A stretch of 64,000 nucleotides of DNA, from assembly GCA_903921725.1 (NCBI GenBank), contig CAIXRA010000006.1, positions 115,588 through 179,587 of the forward strand, given 5' to 3'. Below the pieces are notes generated by a model. That model had not been told where the DNA came from, ran no database searches, and saw nothing but the letters and a program-made list of their open reading frames with translations. The first letter of the stretch is position 1, and each line of letters opens with the position of its first letter. Positions 17,735 through 25,998 of the stretch are shown here, one piece after another. This stretch comes from an uncultured Lentisphaerota bacterium. GTDB taxonomy: Bacteria; Verrucomicrobiota; Lentisphaeria; Oligosphaerales; CAITYL01. The translations under genes and the position numbers were made by a program.

Positions 17735-18664
17735 TCACTTGCCCAGAATCGCCTTTAGGCGGGTGGTGATGTCCTTTTTCTGCTCGGCGGTGAGCGCCTT
17801 CAGCGGCAGCCGGACGTCGCCGGCGTCGATGCCGTGGATGGCCATCATCGCCTTGCCGCCGGCCACGCCGCCGTACTGGACGAGGATGTCCACGATTTGG
17901 CAGACCTTGGCCATGCCGGCTTGGGCGGCCTTGAGGTCGCCCGTCTCGACGTTGCGCCAGATCTTCTGGTACAGCGGCGCGGCGTAATTGTAGGTCGAGC
18001 CGATGGCCGACTTGGCGCCAAGGGCGACCGCGCCGGCGAGGAACTCGTCCACGCCCCAGGTGATGTCATACTTGCCGCCGCAGGCGCGCATGCAGTTCTG
18101 GTACTCGTAGAGGTCGGGATTGTTGAACTTGATGCCGGCCAGGTTCGGGACCTTGCTGGCGGCGGCCTCCAGGAACTTGACCATCGGCAGGTTCACGCCG
18201 GACATGGTGGTGTGGTAGTAGTAAAACGGAAGCTTGGGCGCGTGGGAGGCGATGGCGCTGACGTACTCGACCAGCATGTCGACCGAGCCGGGCTTGAAGA
18301 AGTTGGCCGGAACGATCGAGGTGGCGTCGGCGCCGGCCTTCTGTGCATGCGCGGCCAGCTCCTGGGCATCGCGGATGGAAAGCGCGCCGACATGGACGAT
18401 GATGACCAGCCGGCCCTTGGCCTGCTTCACCCACTCTTCCACCACCGCCTTGCGTTCGGCGACGGAGCAGGAGATCCCCTCGCCGGTGGTGCCGCAGACG
18501 TAGGCGCCGGTGACGCCGTTCTTGACCAGCAGGGCGACCTGCTTCCTGATCTCCTTCAGGTTGACGTTGCCGGCGCGGTCAAAGGGCGTGTGCGGCGCCG
18601 CAATCAGCCCTTCCAGCTTCTTGAATTTCGGGGCGGAGCTTTTTTTCGTCGACTTGGTAGCCAT
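17735..18664 (-). CDS. nanA: N-acetylneuraminate lyase (DapA/NanA superfamily)
   Basis: The 309-residue class I aldolase should cleave N-acetylneuraminate to pyruvate and N-acetylmannosamine. It has the carboxylate-binding motif CGTTGEGI near residue 61. The catalytic Tyr lies in PFYYYHTTMSGVNLPM near 155, and the Schiff-base Lys in LAGIKFNNPDLYEY near 185. The YHTTMSG context is characteristic of sialic-acid lyases rather than dihydrodipicolinate synthases. The N-terminus has a short Lys/Ser-rich extension (MATKSTKKSSAPKFKK). It lies 58 bp downstream of the transporter-mutarotase gene and 87 bp before the epimerase, consistent with one operon. Confidence 0.92.
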   Translation of the reverse strand: MATKSTKKSSAPKFKKLEGLIAAPHTPFDRAGNVNLKEIRKQVALLVKNGVTGAYVCGTTGEGISCSVAERKAVVEEWVKQAKGRLVIIVHVGALSIRDAQELAAHAQKAGADATSIVPANFFKPGSVDMLVEYVSAIASHAPKLPFYYYHTTMSGVNLPMVKFLEAAASKVPNLAGIKFNNPDLYEYQNCMRACGGKYDITWGVDEFLAGAVALGAKSAIGSTYNYAAPLYQKIWRNVETGDLKAAQAGMAKVCQIVDILVQYGGVAGGKAMMAIHGIDAGDVRLPLKALTAEQKKDITTRLKAILGK

Positions 18665-18722
18665 TGCAATGGATTCCTTTCGGGGGTAATGAATGTAATG
18701 AAAAGTGAAAAGAGGGACGATC

Positions 18723-21005
18723 CTACGCGGACTCCGCTTCGCGCCGGGGTTTGACCAGGAACAGGATGCCGCCGGCCAGTAGCAGGCCGACCGCCGCGAA
18801 CTTGAACACGATGCCTAGGTCGATCTGCTGGTCCTTGAGCATGCCGCCGACATAGATCATGATGCCGCCGGTGACGCAGCCGACCATGTTCAGCAGGCCG
18901 TAGCCGGTGGCGCGGTAGCGCGGGTCGGAAACCTGGCAGAGGATCGGCATCAGGTTGGCGTCGGAGAAGCCGCGGGCGACACCGAATACCAGCAGCCCCA
19001 CAATCGCGACGGACAGCACGGCGGTGGAGGCGGAGAGGAAGAGGAACGGCGCGGCGACGAGAAAGCCGATGGCGGGAATCAGGATGCGGCCGCGCACGTT
19101 CGTCCGGCACCACAGGTCGGCAAAGAAACCACCGAGCAGGATGCCGATGAAGGAGGCGAACTGGACATAGAAGGTCGCGTTCATGCCCGCAGCGCCCTGG
19201 CCGAGGTGAAAATGCTCCTGAAGATAGGTCGGAAGCCAGCCGTTGATCCCCCAGAACGCCATGGCCAGAAGGCTGTTGTAGACGAGGAGGAAGAGGAACG
19301 ATCCGCGGGAGAGCAGGTCGCCGAGCGCGGAGAAGAGCCGCACGTTTTCCTTCGCGGCGCCGCCGGGTGCGGACTCCGCAACCACACCGTGGTGGACATC
19401 CTTCAGCGGCCAGAAAATGACGATCGCGTAGGCGATGCCGACAAAGCCGAAGATGGTGAAGCTGGAACGCCAGCCGAACATCTCCGCGATGATGCCTCCG
19501 AGGCCGCCCATCGCGGCACCGGCGTAGAGGCCGCTCATGTGGATGCCGGTGGCCAGCGACCGGGTCGGCCCGCGGTGATAGTCGGCAATCAGCGCCAGCG
19601 CAGCCGGAATGTAGAACGCCTCGCTGATGCCCATGACGGCGCGCGCCGCCAACAGCTGGTTCAGGCTGTGGGTGTGGCCGGTGAGCCAGGTGACGACCGA
19701 CCAGACCAGGAGGCTCACGATGATGACCTTGCTGCGGCTGAAGCGGTCGGCCAGGTAGCCGCCGAACGGGCTGAAAATGGCGTAGACCCAAAGAAAGACC
19801 GTGGTCAACAGCCCGAAGTTCGCATAGGTCATCGGGTGGGAGATTTCCGGGGAACGCGTGGCGGCGCGGATTTCGCCGCTGACGACGATGTTGCGTCCCT
19901 GCCAGGCGACCATCGGGGTGGTGACGCGCGCCGCCCCCGGCATCTCGCCGATGGCCTTCCACTCGTCCTTGCGCACGTCATAGCGGACGACATCCCGGCG
20001 GAAACCGGTGCGTTTCCCGGGCGGCAGGGCCTGTTCCGAGCCGTCGTCGCCGCCGTAGAACATGAAGACGCCGTTGCCGCCCGACGCGGCGGGGGATGGC
20101 ATGCCCAGAAGCGGCCACGGCATGTCCGCCGTCCGTTTCCAGGCCGCCGAAGCCGGGTCAAACTGCCAGCTGTCCCGGAGATAGCTTTTCCGCTTCTGCT
20201 TTCCGTCCGGCCCGGCCATCAGTTCCGCTCCGCCGGCGACATGGAAGCGGCCGCGGGAAGGCGCCTGGACACCGGCCGCCGTCTTGGCGCTGTCGGGGCC
20301 AGCGGAAGCGGCCGCGCCGGCGAGGATGCGGGCCGGACCGGGGAACGCGGGCTGCGTTTTCCAGCCTTCGGCAGGCTTGTCGAGATCGAGCGCCCACAGC
20401 GCCGCGGAGGCGGCGGTGGCGCCGGGGGCCGTTTCGCCACCGGTGACGTAGAACGTGGAGCCGACGACCTTGCCGGCAAGCGTGGTGTCCACAACCGCGC
20501 CGCAGGCATTGGCGAGCGGCTGGGGAAGCGGCGGAAGGGGCTCAATCTCCACCAGGCGTTTTGCCGGGTTCCATTTCAGCAGGAACGCATCGGCGTAATG
20601 CCGGTCCGCGTCGCTGCCACCGGCGCAGACCACGCCGCCCTTGAAGGAGGCGGAGACGCCGTAGGCCAGGGGGCGGAGTAGTTTTCCGGCCTCGATCCAT
20701 GCGCCGTTGGGTTTCTCAAGGACGTAAATCTTGTCCAGCCAGACTTTTTTTCCGCCTTCCCACGGCTTGCCGTTGGGGAAGTTCGCGCCGCCGGCGACGA
20801 CCAGCGCATCGCCGGAAACCCCGGCGAACGGGGCGGCCACGCCAAGCGGATCGGGGATCGGCGCCATCTGCTCCCAGGTCGCAGATTTGATCGAGTCGCC
20901 CATGGTGGTGATCATGAGGCGGTCGAGGTAGTTGAGCATCGCGATGACCCAGAGCAGGCCGACGATCACCCAGGCGCGGGTCATGGAGGAAGGTCCGATG
21001 TTCAT
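18723..21005 (-). CDS. MFS sugar-acid transporter with a kelch-type mutarotase inserted between TM1 and TM2
   Basis: The 760-residue protein is a major facilitator transporter interrupted by a complete six-bladed kelch propeller. Residues about 9-35 form TM1 (WVIVGLLWVIAMLNYLDRL), typical of the anion:cation symporter family. Residues about 42-388 match sialic-acid mutarotases of the NanM/YjhT type: WEQMAPIPDPLGVAAPFAGV, VAGGANFPNGKPWEGGKKVW, FYVTGGETAPG, and a closing VVSGEIRAATRSPEI. Residues about 395-756 resume the transporter with TM2 and GGYLADRFSRSK, the MFS loop 2-3 motif. The TM1-TM2 loop of MFS proteins faces the periplasm, so the propeller should too. The ATG overlaps the sialidase stop by four bases. 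The fused enzyme would present the preferred anomer of N-acetylneuraminate to the permease; function is inferred. Confidence 0.9.
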   Translation of the reverse strand: MNIGPSSMTRAWVIVGLLWVIAMLNYLDRLMITTMGDSIKSATWEQMAPIPDPLGVAAPFAGVSGDALVVAGGANFPNGKPWEGGKKVWLDKIYVLEKPNGAWIEAGKLLRPLAYGVSASFKGGVVCAGGSDADRHYADAFLLKWNPAKRLVEIEPLPPLPQPLANACGAVVDTTLAGKVVGSTFYVTGGETAPGATAASAALWALDLDKPAEGWKTQPAFPGPARILAGAAASAGPDSAKTAAGVQAPSRGRFHVAGGAELMAGPDGKQKRKSYLRDSWQFDPASAAWKRTADMPWPLLGMPSPAASGGNGVFMFYGGDDGSEQALPPGKRTGFRRDVVRYDVRKDEWKAIGEMPGAARVTTPMVAWQGRNIVVSGEIRAATRSPEISHPMTYANFGLLTTVFLWVYAIFSPFGGYLADRFSRSKVIIVSLLVWSVVTWLTGHTHSLNQLLAARAVMGISEAFYIPAALALIADYHRGPTRSLATGIHMSGLYAGAAMGGLGGIIAEMFGWRSSFTIFGFVGIAYAIVIFWPLKDVHHGVVAESAPGGAAKENVRLFSALGDLLSRGSFLFLLVYNSLLAMAFWGINGWLPTYLQEHFHLGQGAAGMNATFYVQFASFIGILLGGFFADLWCRTNVRGRILIPAIGFLVAAPFLFLSASTAVLSVAIVGLLVFGVARGFSDANLMPILCQVSDPRYRATGYGLLNMVGCVTGGIMIYVGGMLKDQQIDLGIVFKFAAVGLLLAGGILFLVKPRREAESA

Positions 21006-22615
21006 TTGCCGGTTCCCCGTTCTGCTTTTGTGGAGGCCGTATCCGGCGCAAGTTCATCAATCCTGAACGCTTGGAAAACCAACGCGGCGCGGCTGCCTTC
21101 GTAGAGGATGCCGACCGTCCTGGCGTCAATCTGCGCCATGCAGGAATAGCCGGCACTGCCCAGCTCGTCCACCAGGGTGTACCGGTTTTCAGGCCAGGTC
21201 ATGCCGTCGTCCGAGCTGACCTTAATCGTCATATGGGTGCGTCCGCCGCGGGTCGCCGGGTTTGAGAAGAGCAGCAGCCCCTTCGGGTCAAAGCGGATCA
21301 GGCTGGCCATGCAGACCGGCTCCGGCAACGCCTTCCGCGAGGTGGGGTGCTCCTCCCAGGTCGCGCCGAAATCCTTCGTGGTGTAGACTGAGCGGGAGCC
21401 GCCGCGGTTGTCGCGCATGTTCAGCATCAGCGTGCCGTCGGAAAGCTCGACGACCTGGGCTTCGGTGGTGTTGGACTTCGGTCCTTCCTGAAGCTTCCAG
21501 GTCTTGCCGCCGTCCCGGCTGCAGGCGATGGTGGAGTACGGCATCTTCTTCGCATCCCAGTACTGCGCGGGGAACACCAGCACGCCAGCCCGCGTGGTGA
21601 TTCCCATGCCCGGCCCTTGGAACACGATCTTCCATTCCCGTTGCTTGATCTGCGGCGTGATGGACTCCGGCTTGGACCACGAGCGTCCGTCGTTAGTGCT
21701 TTTCACCAGCATGAACTGGCCGGACTCCTCAGGGGTGAACCCCGGGCCGGAACCATGAATGGAGCGGTTGCCGTGGCTCCACAGCGCCGCCACCCAGGTG
21801 ACGCCGGTCTTGTGGTCCACCAGCACGGTTGGATCGCCGATGCCGTTTCCGCTGAACTTGTCGTGGTCGCCCATGTCCATGATGGTCTTCATCGGCGCCC
21901 ATGTCCGACCGCCGTCCACGCTGCGGCTCATGCCGACATCAATACGGCCCGGCAGGTCGCCTCCGTTTTTATAACGGATGTCGTACACGGCAATGAGCGT
22001 CCCCGCCTTCGTCACCGCCAGGCCGGGAATCCGGTAAGCGACGGATCCGTCATCCCCCCCTTTGCGCAGTGCGATTCCGATCCGCAAACGGCCGTCGCCC
22101 CCGTCCGTCCGCGGCTCCGGTACGGGTTTCAGCACCGTTCCACCCGCCAGACGCAGCTCCGCGACGGCGGCGCGCACGCGGTGGAACGGATCCGCCTTGT
22201 CCTGCAGCTCGCAAGAGACAACGAAGTAATGCGTGCCGGCCGCCAGTTCCAAGGGGGCGGAAAAGGTCATAGCCGCCGCCGCCGGCTGCGCCGAGCCGAA
22301 CGGCTTCAGCGGATCCAGCTTGTCCGACTGCGCCTCCAGCGCATACGGATCCTTGGCCCCGGCGTAGTACACGCGGAAGCTTTTCACGTCCTTCAGGTCA
22401 TCCGTCCCCTCCGTTTTCACCAGCAGGGAGGCGGCCTGCACGGTTTCCCGGCATTCAATCTTGATGCGGCAGAGCGGGTTATATGCCTTGCGGACCAGGA
22501 CGGGAACGGTTTTGAACGCGGAGGTGCACGCCGCATCCGCTCCAGCCGCAACGGCAGGGAGCGCCAATCCGGCGATGCCCGCAAAAATCGAAATCCGGCA
22601 AAACAGCCTGTGCAT
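21002..22615 (-). CDS. nanH: Exo-alpha-sialidase (GH33)
   Basis: The 537-residue secreted enzyme releases terminal sialic acid from glycoconjugates. It has a signal peptide (MHRLFCRISIFAGIAGLALPAVAAGA), an N-terminal beta-sandwich up to about residue 175, and a six-bladed sialidase propeller. The first arginine of the triad is in YRIPGL (about 195), followed by candidates in RGGSRSV (about 404-409) and RGGRTHM. Four Asp boxes are visible: SVDGGRTW, STNDGRSW, SRDGGKTW and SSDDGMTW. The likely nucleophile Tyr lies in AGYSCM near 490, and a Glu in NTTEAQVVEL near 385. It is the first gene of the operon, with AAGGAG eight bases before the ATG, and is translationally coupled to the transporter. 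Confidence 0.94.
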   Translation of the reverse strand: MHRLFCRISIFAGIAGLALPAVAAGADAACTSAFKTVPVLVRKAYNPLCRIKIECRETVQAASLLVKTEGTDDLKDVKSFRVYYAGAKDPYALEAQSDKLDPLKPFGSAQPAAAAMTFSAPLELAAGTHYFVVSCELQDKADPFHRVRAAVAELRLAGGTVLKPVPEPRTDGGDGRLRIGIALRKGGDDGSVAYRIPGLAVTKAGTLIAVYDIRYKNGGDLPGRIDVGMSRSVDGGRTWAPMKTIMDMGDHDKFSGNGIGDPTVLVDHKTGVTWVAALWSHGNRSIHGSGPGFTPEESGQFMLVKSTNDGRSWSKPESITPQIKQREWKIVFQGPGMGITTRAGVLVFPAQYWDAKKMPYSTIACSRDGGKTWKLQEGPKSNTTEAQVVELSDGTLMLNMRDNRGGSRSVYTTKDFGATWEEHPTSRKALPEPVCMASLIRFDPKGLLLFSNPATRGGRTHMTIKVSSDDGMTWPENRYTLVDELGSAGYSCMAQIDARTVGILYEGSRAALVFQAFRIDELAPDTASTKAERGTGK

Positions 22616-22821
22616 GATTTGTCTCCTTCATTCTTTCGGAATTATTAATCCACCCCAGCTGGGATTTTTGTATTAACAACTTACATTTTCCACTTAAACA
22701 AAAGATAACACCCTAAAACTTAGGTGCAAAACTACAAAAAGTTAATTTAACCCCTATATTACATCTCATATTTCACATTTCCACACTCAATCGTCGCATT
22801 GCATAAACGGAAACTCATCAC
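22616..22821. promoter_or_regulatory. AT-rich divergent control region of the sialic-acid locus
   Basis: These 206 bp separate the divergent sialidase and regulator genes and are much richer in A+T than the rest of the window. A perfect 10-bp palindrome, CCCAGCTGGG, lies at 22654-22663, about 40 bp before the sialidase start. An imperfect one, CACCCTAA-AAC-TTAGGTG, lies at 22709-22726, between the two starts. Both are candidate operators for the XylR/AraC-type regulator. Individual -10 and -35 boxes could not be assigned with confidence. Confidence 0.5.
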
Positions 22822-23967
22822 ATGGTCACACGGCACAAACACGTCCTGCTGGTTCTGGGCTGGTACAACCGCGGCTATTACCGCGGCATCTCCCGTTATG
22901 CCCGCGAGCACCACTGGCACGTCACGACCGACATGGTGCACAACGCCTTGGTTCCTTGGGGCTGGCAGGGAGATGGCGTACTGTCCGTACTGTCCAACCG
23001 GCGCGACTTGGCGGACTTCATGCAGACGCTCAGCGTCCCCAAGGTTGACCTGGGCCTGACCATGCCGGAACTGAACATTCCGCGCGTGACTCCGGACAAC
23101 GAGGCGATCGGACGCATGGTGGCCGAATATTTCTTGGAGCGCGGCTACCGGAATTACCTGTGCATCGACCGCTGGGACGCCGCCACCGAGCGCGAACGCC
23201 GCGCCGGCTTCGTCGAGGCATTGAACGCCAAAAAGATAGAGTCTCAGCTTCATTCGTTCACCGAACGAGGGAACCCGCGCTTCGCCAGCTGGGCGGAGCG
23301 GCAGTCCTGGCTGGCCGGCTGCATTTCGAAGCTCCCGAAGCCCCTCGCCGTGTTCGCCCAGCACGACACGCTTGCCTTCGATGTGGTCGAGGCGGCCAAC
23401 AACTGCGGCATCCGCGTCCCCGAGGAAATCGCCCTGATCGGCAGCGAAAACGACGAGATGGCCTGCGAATGCTGCGCCGTCCCCCTCTCCAGCGTGGATT
23501 GCAACATGGAGGAGGTGGCCTACCGCGGGGCCGCCCTTCTCGATCGCATGATGAATGGCGAGTCGATGCCTGCGGCACAGGTCACCCGCATCGCCCCCGT
23601 CGGGATTGTGGACCGGAAAAGCTCCAACATGCCCGCCATCCGCAACCTCAAGGCGGCCATGGCTATGAATTTTATCCGTGAAAACGGGCACAAGCCGATT
23701 GACATCACCGATGTCTGCACGCATGTGAAGCTTTCCAAGGCCGGCCTGCAGCGTGCCTTCCTCCAGGAGCTCCACCAGAGCCCCGGTGCCGTCCTCCGCG
23801 CGCACCGCCTGCTGCATATCAAGAAAATGCTGGCGGAAACGGACAAGAACCTGAACGAAATCGCGGAGGCGTCCGGCTACGGCAGCTCCATCGCCCTCTG
23901 CAACGCATTCCGCCGCGAGTTCAACTCCACGCCGGGTGAATACCGGAAACATTGCCGCGGAGAATGA
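22822..23967 (+). CDS. XylR-type transcriptional regulator (LacI-like sensor plus AraC DNA-binding domain)
   Basis: The 381-residue cytoplasmic protein has a periplasmic-binding-protein-like sensor domain (about residues 5-270) and a C-terminal AraC-type double helix-turn-helix domain (about 280-380). Sensor segments include RGYYRGISRYAREHHW and FAQHDTLAFDVVEAANNCGI followed by RVPEEIALIGSENDEM, as in XylR of enteric bacteria. The AraC part ends with the conserved IAEASGYGSSIALCNAFRREFNSTPGEYRK. Its divergent position next to the sialidase operon makes it the probable sensor of sialic acid or a downstream amino sugar. Such hybrids usually activate catabolic operons on ligand binding; that role is inferred. 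Confidence 0.9.
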   Translation: MVTRHKHVLLVLGWYNRGYYRGISRYAREHHWHVTTDMVHNALVPWGWQGDGVLSVLSNRRDLADFMQTLSVPKVDLGLTMPELNIPRVTPDNEAIGRMVAEYFLERGYRNYLCIDRWDAATERERRAGFVEALNAKKIESQLHSFTERGNPRFASWAERQSWLAGCISKLPKPLAVFAQHDTLAFDVVEAANNCGIRVPEEIALIGSENDEMACECCAVPLSSVDCNMEEVAYRGAALLDRMMNGESMPAAQVTRIAPVGIVDRKSSNMPAIRNLKAAMAMNFIRENGHKPIDITDVCTHVKLSKAGLQRAFLQELHQSPGAVLRAHRLLHIKKMLAETDKNLNEIAEASGYGSSIALCNAFRREFNSTPGEYRKHCRGE

Positions 23968-24027
23968 AGCCTCCCCCGCCCCAGTCGGGGTAAGCACCCC
24001 AACCAGAAATAAAGGCGGGGTGGCGGG

Positions 24028-25689
24028 TCAGCCGTCGTATATCTTTTCCAGGATGACGGCGTCGGGTATCCGGCCTTCGGGGTTCCCGCAGATGTTCCGC
24101 AACCGGTCCGCCAAGTGCGCCAGGCGCTCCCCGGCATCCCCGGAAAGTTTCAGCATGGCCTCCTGCTCCCCGTTGATCTCCCCCAGATGGCGGGCGGCGA
24201 GCATCTGCACAGTCGTGGTGATGACGGTGAGCGGCTGGAACAGTTCCTGCACAACCTCCGCCAGCACCTCCATCAGCCGGCGCCGCGACATTTCGCGCCG
24301 CTGCTGCTGCGGATCCAGGGAATCGCCCTCCTTCGACAGTTCATCCGCGATCCGGGACAGATCGTCCAGCTTCTTTTCCGTGGCGGCCGCGGTGGCCTCC
24401 ATCAGTTCCCCAAGTTTTCCGGCGGCCTCGGCCACCTTCCGGCCGCGCTCGGCCGCATCCAGCCCCTGCGGTCGCAGCAGCCCGTCCAGCCCCTCAAGCA
24501 TTTCCGACAGGGCGGAACCGCCGACCCGACCCGACCCGGCGCCCCCCCGTTTTTTCCCCTGCCCCCGGGCCGCAGCGGCCTGAAGCACCCGCCACCCTTC
24601 CGGCGTGAGCCCCTCCGCCGCCAGCCGCTCCCTCAGCGCCTCCCCGGCGGCGGTGTTCCGTTCGGCATTCTGCTTCAGGAACTTCAGGATTTTTTTCTCC
24701 GTCGCCTCCATGGCGCTGCGTTTTTTCATGTAGTCGCCCGCCAGCGAATCCACGGCTAAATCCTCCTGCATCTCCGCAAAGGCCACCGCCACCGGCGCAA
24801 GGTTGATTTTCGTCCGCCCCTTTACCATCGCCGCCAGGCGGGGCATCAGCTCCTTTTCGAGAAGCTGCAGCATCTTGGCGATCCGTTTCCGCCCCTGCTT
24901 CGTCCGGGCCTCCGGCAGCCGGCAAATTTCCTCTACGCACCTCTGGAGCGTCTGCGCGACCGCCCCGGCCAGCGTCGCCCCGCCATCCGTCAGCGCCGCC
25001 TGCCGGATTTCCTCGGATGCCAGAATACCGTCCGCCATGCCGGATGCCTCCTGCTCCGGCGTTGTCTCCGCCGACGGCGGCGGATCGGCCGCCCCCACCC
25101 CACGTCCGGTAGCCGCCTTGAGTTTTGCCACAAGCTTTTCCAGCGCATGCGGGTCGCCGCCTGGAACCGACAATGCCAGCCCCTGCAGGAGTTCGTTCTT
25201 CTTCAGCACCACCTCGTCGTCCCCGATCTGCTGGAACGAAGCGGCACGCGCCTGGACGTGCGCCAGTCCGCGGCGGGAACAGAGGGCGATGAACCCGCCT
25301 TCCGCCTTCAGGCGCTCGGGCGGCGTGGCCAGCATCTCGAAAAACTGCATGAACTCATCGCGGGACATGCCGCCCTTCATCTCGAAATTCCCCACGCTCA
25401 TCATCGCCAGCCGCCTGATGAACGGGGCGGCCTGGGGATTGCGGGAACCGACCGGCTGGCCGTCCACCAGCAGGCTGTTGTCCACCACGGAAAAGGAGAG
25501 GCTTTCGCGGCCTTCCAGCAGCCGGCCGAGGCCGTTGTATGCCTCCTCCAGAGTCTGACGGGTTATCTTGTGCGCCGCCCCGTAAAACGTCGTGTTGTTC
25601 CACGCCTGGCCGAAAAGGCGCAGAAGCGCCTCGATCGCAGGCATGGAAGAAGGGGACACGCCTGCCGGGTCGCTCATTATTTCAGACAT
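24028..25689 (-). CDS. Coiled-coil protein with a degenerate histidine-kinase dimerisation segment
   Basis: The 553-residue protein has no signal peptide or membrane helix. Residues about 15-200 are helical and mixed, with SFSVVDNSLLVDGQPV and MSRDEFMQFFEMLA. The middle is long helix with low-complexity linkers. Residues about 475-545 resemble a HisKA dimerisation domain. VQELFQPLTVITTTVQML occupies the place of the H-box, but the phospho-accepting His is Gln (QELFQPL against HExxxPL), and no HATPase domain follows. It could be an adaptor that dimerises with or mimics sensor kinases. The start at 25689 follows GGAGG at good spacing. I do not recognise a named family. Confidence 0.6.
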   Translation of the reverse strand: MSEIMSDPAGVSPSSMPAIEALLRLFGQAWNNTTFYGAAHKITRQTLEEAYNGLGRLLEGRESLSFSVVDNSLLVDGQPVGSRNPQAAPFIRRLAMMSVGNFEMKGGMSRDEFMQFFEMLATPPERLKAEGGFIALCSRRGLAHVQARAASFQQIGDDEVVLKKNELLQGLALSVPGGDPHALEKLVAKLKAATGRGVGAADPPPSAETTPEQEASGMADGILASEEIRQAALTDGGATLAGAVAQTLQRCVEEICRLPEARTKQGRKRIAKMLQLLEKELMPRLAAMVKGRTKINLAPVAVAFAEMQEDLAVDSLAGDYMKKRSAMEATEKKILKFLKQNAERNTAAGEALRERLAAEGLTPEGWRVLQAAAARGQGKKRGGAGSGRVGGSALSEMLEGLDGLLRPQGLDAAERGRKVAEAAGKLGELMEATAAATEKKLDDLSRIADELSKEGDSLDPQQQRREMSRRRLMEVLAEVVQELFQPLTVITTTVQMLAARHLGEINGEQEAMLKLSGDAGERLAHLADRLRNICGNPEGRIPDAVILEKIYDG

Positions 25690-25792
25690 GGCTGAATCCT
25701 CCCTGCCGCGGCACTGGGGCTTCTCTTCCCACAGTTGCTACTGTACCGGATTGCAACGCGGATTTCAATAGGGCGCCCCCATCCCACGCGAG

Positions 25793-25981
25793 ATGACCGC
25801 GCTGGCCGGGACCTACGCGGGGAACTTGATCACAATCGGCAGCATCGCCAACCTCATCGTCATCGAACAGGCGAAGACATGCGGCATCCGCATCGGTTTT
25901 TGCGAGCACGCGCGGGCCGGCATCCCGGGGCCGCTCTTCACGCTGCTGGTGCTGCTGGCCTGGACGGCGCTGTTCGCCTGA
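25793..25981 (+). pseudogene. C-terminal remnant of an ArsB/NhaD-type ion transporter
   Basis: The 62-codon reading frame encodes LAGTYAGNLITIGSIANLIV followed by IGFCEHARAGIPGP and a final hydrophobic helix. This is the usual C-terminal end of ArsB/anion-permease family transporters, where AGNLTLIGSVANLIV-like sequence precedes the last two helices. The roughly 350 preceding residues are absent, and upstream DNA belongs to the intergenic gap and the 5' end of the neighbouring minus-strand gene. No ribosome-binding site is present. It is read as a deletion relic, although expression as a small membrane peptide cannot be excluded. Confidence 0.6.
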
Positions 25982-25998
25982 CCCGCGGATCCGCCCAA

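Noticed and set aside
23974-24020. Possible bidirectional terminator between the XylR-type gene and the coiled-coil gene
   Set aside because: CCCCGCC/GGCGGGG can pair, but there is no T-run on either strand and competing GC pairings exist.
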